Origin: Alphaproteobacteria bacterium
GTDB lineage: Bacteria > Pseudomonadota > Alphaproteobacteria > GCA-2731375
Direction: 5' to 3'
Length of the DNA stretch: 15,125 nucleotides
Assembly (NCBI GenBank): GCA_030746295.1
Contig: JASLMY010000111.1
Coordinates: 1-15,125 of the forward strand
The position numbers were made by a program, and so were the translations under genes. Positions 15,109-15,125 of the stretch are shown in pieces. A model generated the notes under the pieces. It was not told where the DNA came from. It worked only from the letters and a program-made list of their open reading frames with translations, and did no database searches. How positions within the stretch are numbered: the stretch's first letter is position 1; each line of letters starts with the position of its first letter.

Positions 15109-15125
15109 GTGAGCGGGGTGGCCAC
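15109..15125 (+). CDS. Possible start of a downstream gene, cut by the window edge
   Basis: GTG at 15109 opens a frame V-S-G-V-A that runs off the right edge. GAGGA at 15094-15098 is ten bases upstream, slightly far. The nearby ATG 15104 reads only two codons before TGA. A gene is expected here, and murJ would fit the usual neighbourhood of glnD, but five codons cannot identify it. Confidence 0.25.

Noticed and set aside
1..15125. CRISPR arrays, tRNA or rRNA genes, insertion sequences, phage genes, defence systems
   Set aside because: No direct-repeat arrays, no cloverleaf or rRNA-like segments and no transposase or integrase motifs were seen. The one mobile-type sequence is the palindromic repeat after glnD.

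Overview
The window reads as chromosome of a GC-rich alphaproteobacterium, probably of the Rhodospirillales or a related order. This rests on very high G+C at third codon positions, a full-length MaeB-type malic enzyme divergent from mutS with glnD just downstream, and the general character of the proteins. No phage, plasmid, integrase, transposase, CRISPR array, rRNA or tRNA was recognised. The content is mostly housekeeping and accessory metabolism. I found no convincing new multi-gene system. The items worth following are small genes and non-coding structures between the recognised genes.

Left part (1-2618). The left edge cuts through the start of a minus-strand carbon-nitrogen hydrolase, with an N-terminus like N-carbamoyl-D-amino-acid hydrolase. 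Divergent from it is a membrane-bound class III adenylate/guanylate cyclase (periplasmic sensor, HAMP, cyclase). The next ~390 bases hold no plus-strand gene I can support, but on the minus strand there is a 49-codon frame whose C-terminal half resembles small type II antitoxins.

Middle part (2619-5744, all plus strand). An AmpG-like muropeptide permease is followed four bases later by a macro-domain ADP-ribose/O-acetyl-ADP-ribose hydrolase, apparently translationally coupled. A putative promoter overlapping a perfect inverted repeat then precedes a 63-residue exported Thr-rich protein, which ends at a strong intrinsic terminator. Next comes a short-chain dehydrogenase with an unusual glycine motif; its 5' region carries a perfect 8-bp dyad that could be an operator.

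Right part (5754-15125). MaeB (NADP-malic enzyme fused to a phosphotransacetylase-like domain, 759 residues) runs on the minus strand, divergent from mutS. MutS, a VOC/glyoxalase-fold protein, a classical short-chain dehydrogenase and GlnD (the PII uridylyltransferase) follow on the plus strand with gaps of 42, 71 and 23 bases. They may form one transcription unit that joins mismatch repair, small-molecule metabolism and nitrogen signalling. Downstream of glnD lies an intergenic palindromic repeat of a widespread dispersed type, and the window ends just after a possible start of another plus-strand gene.
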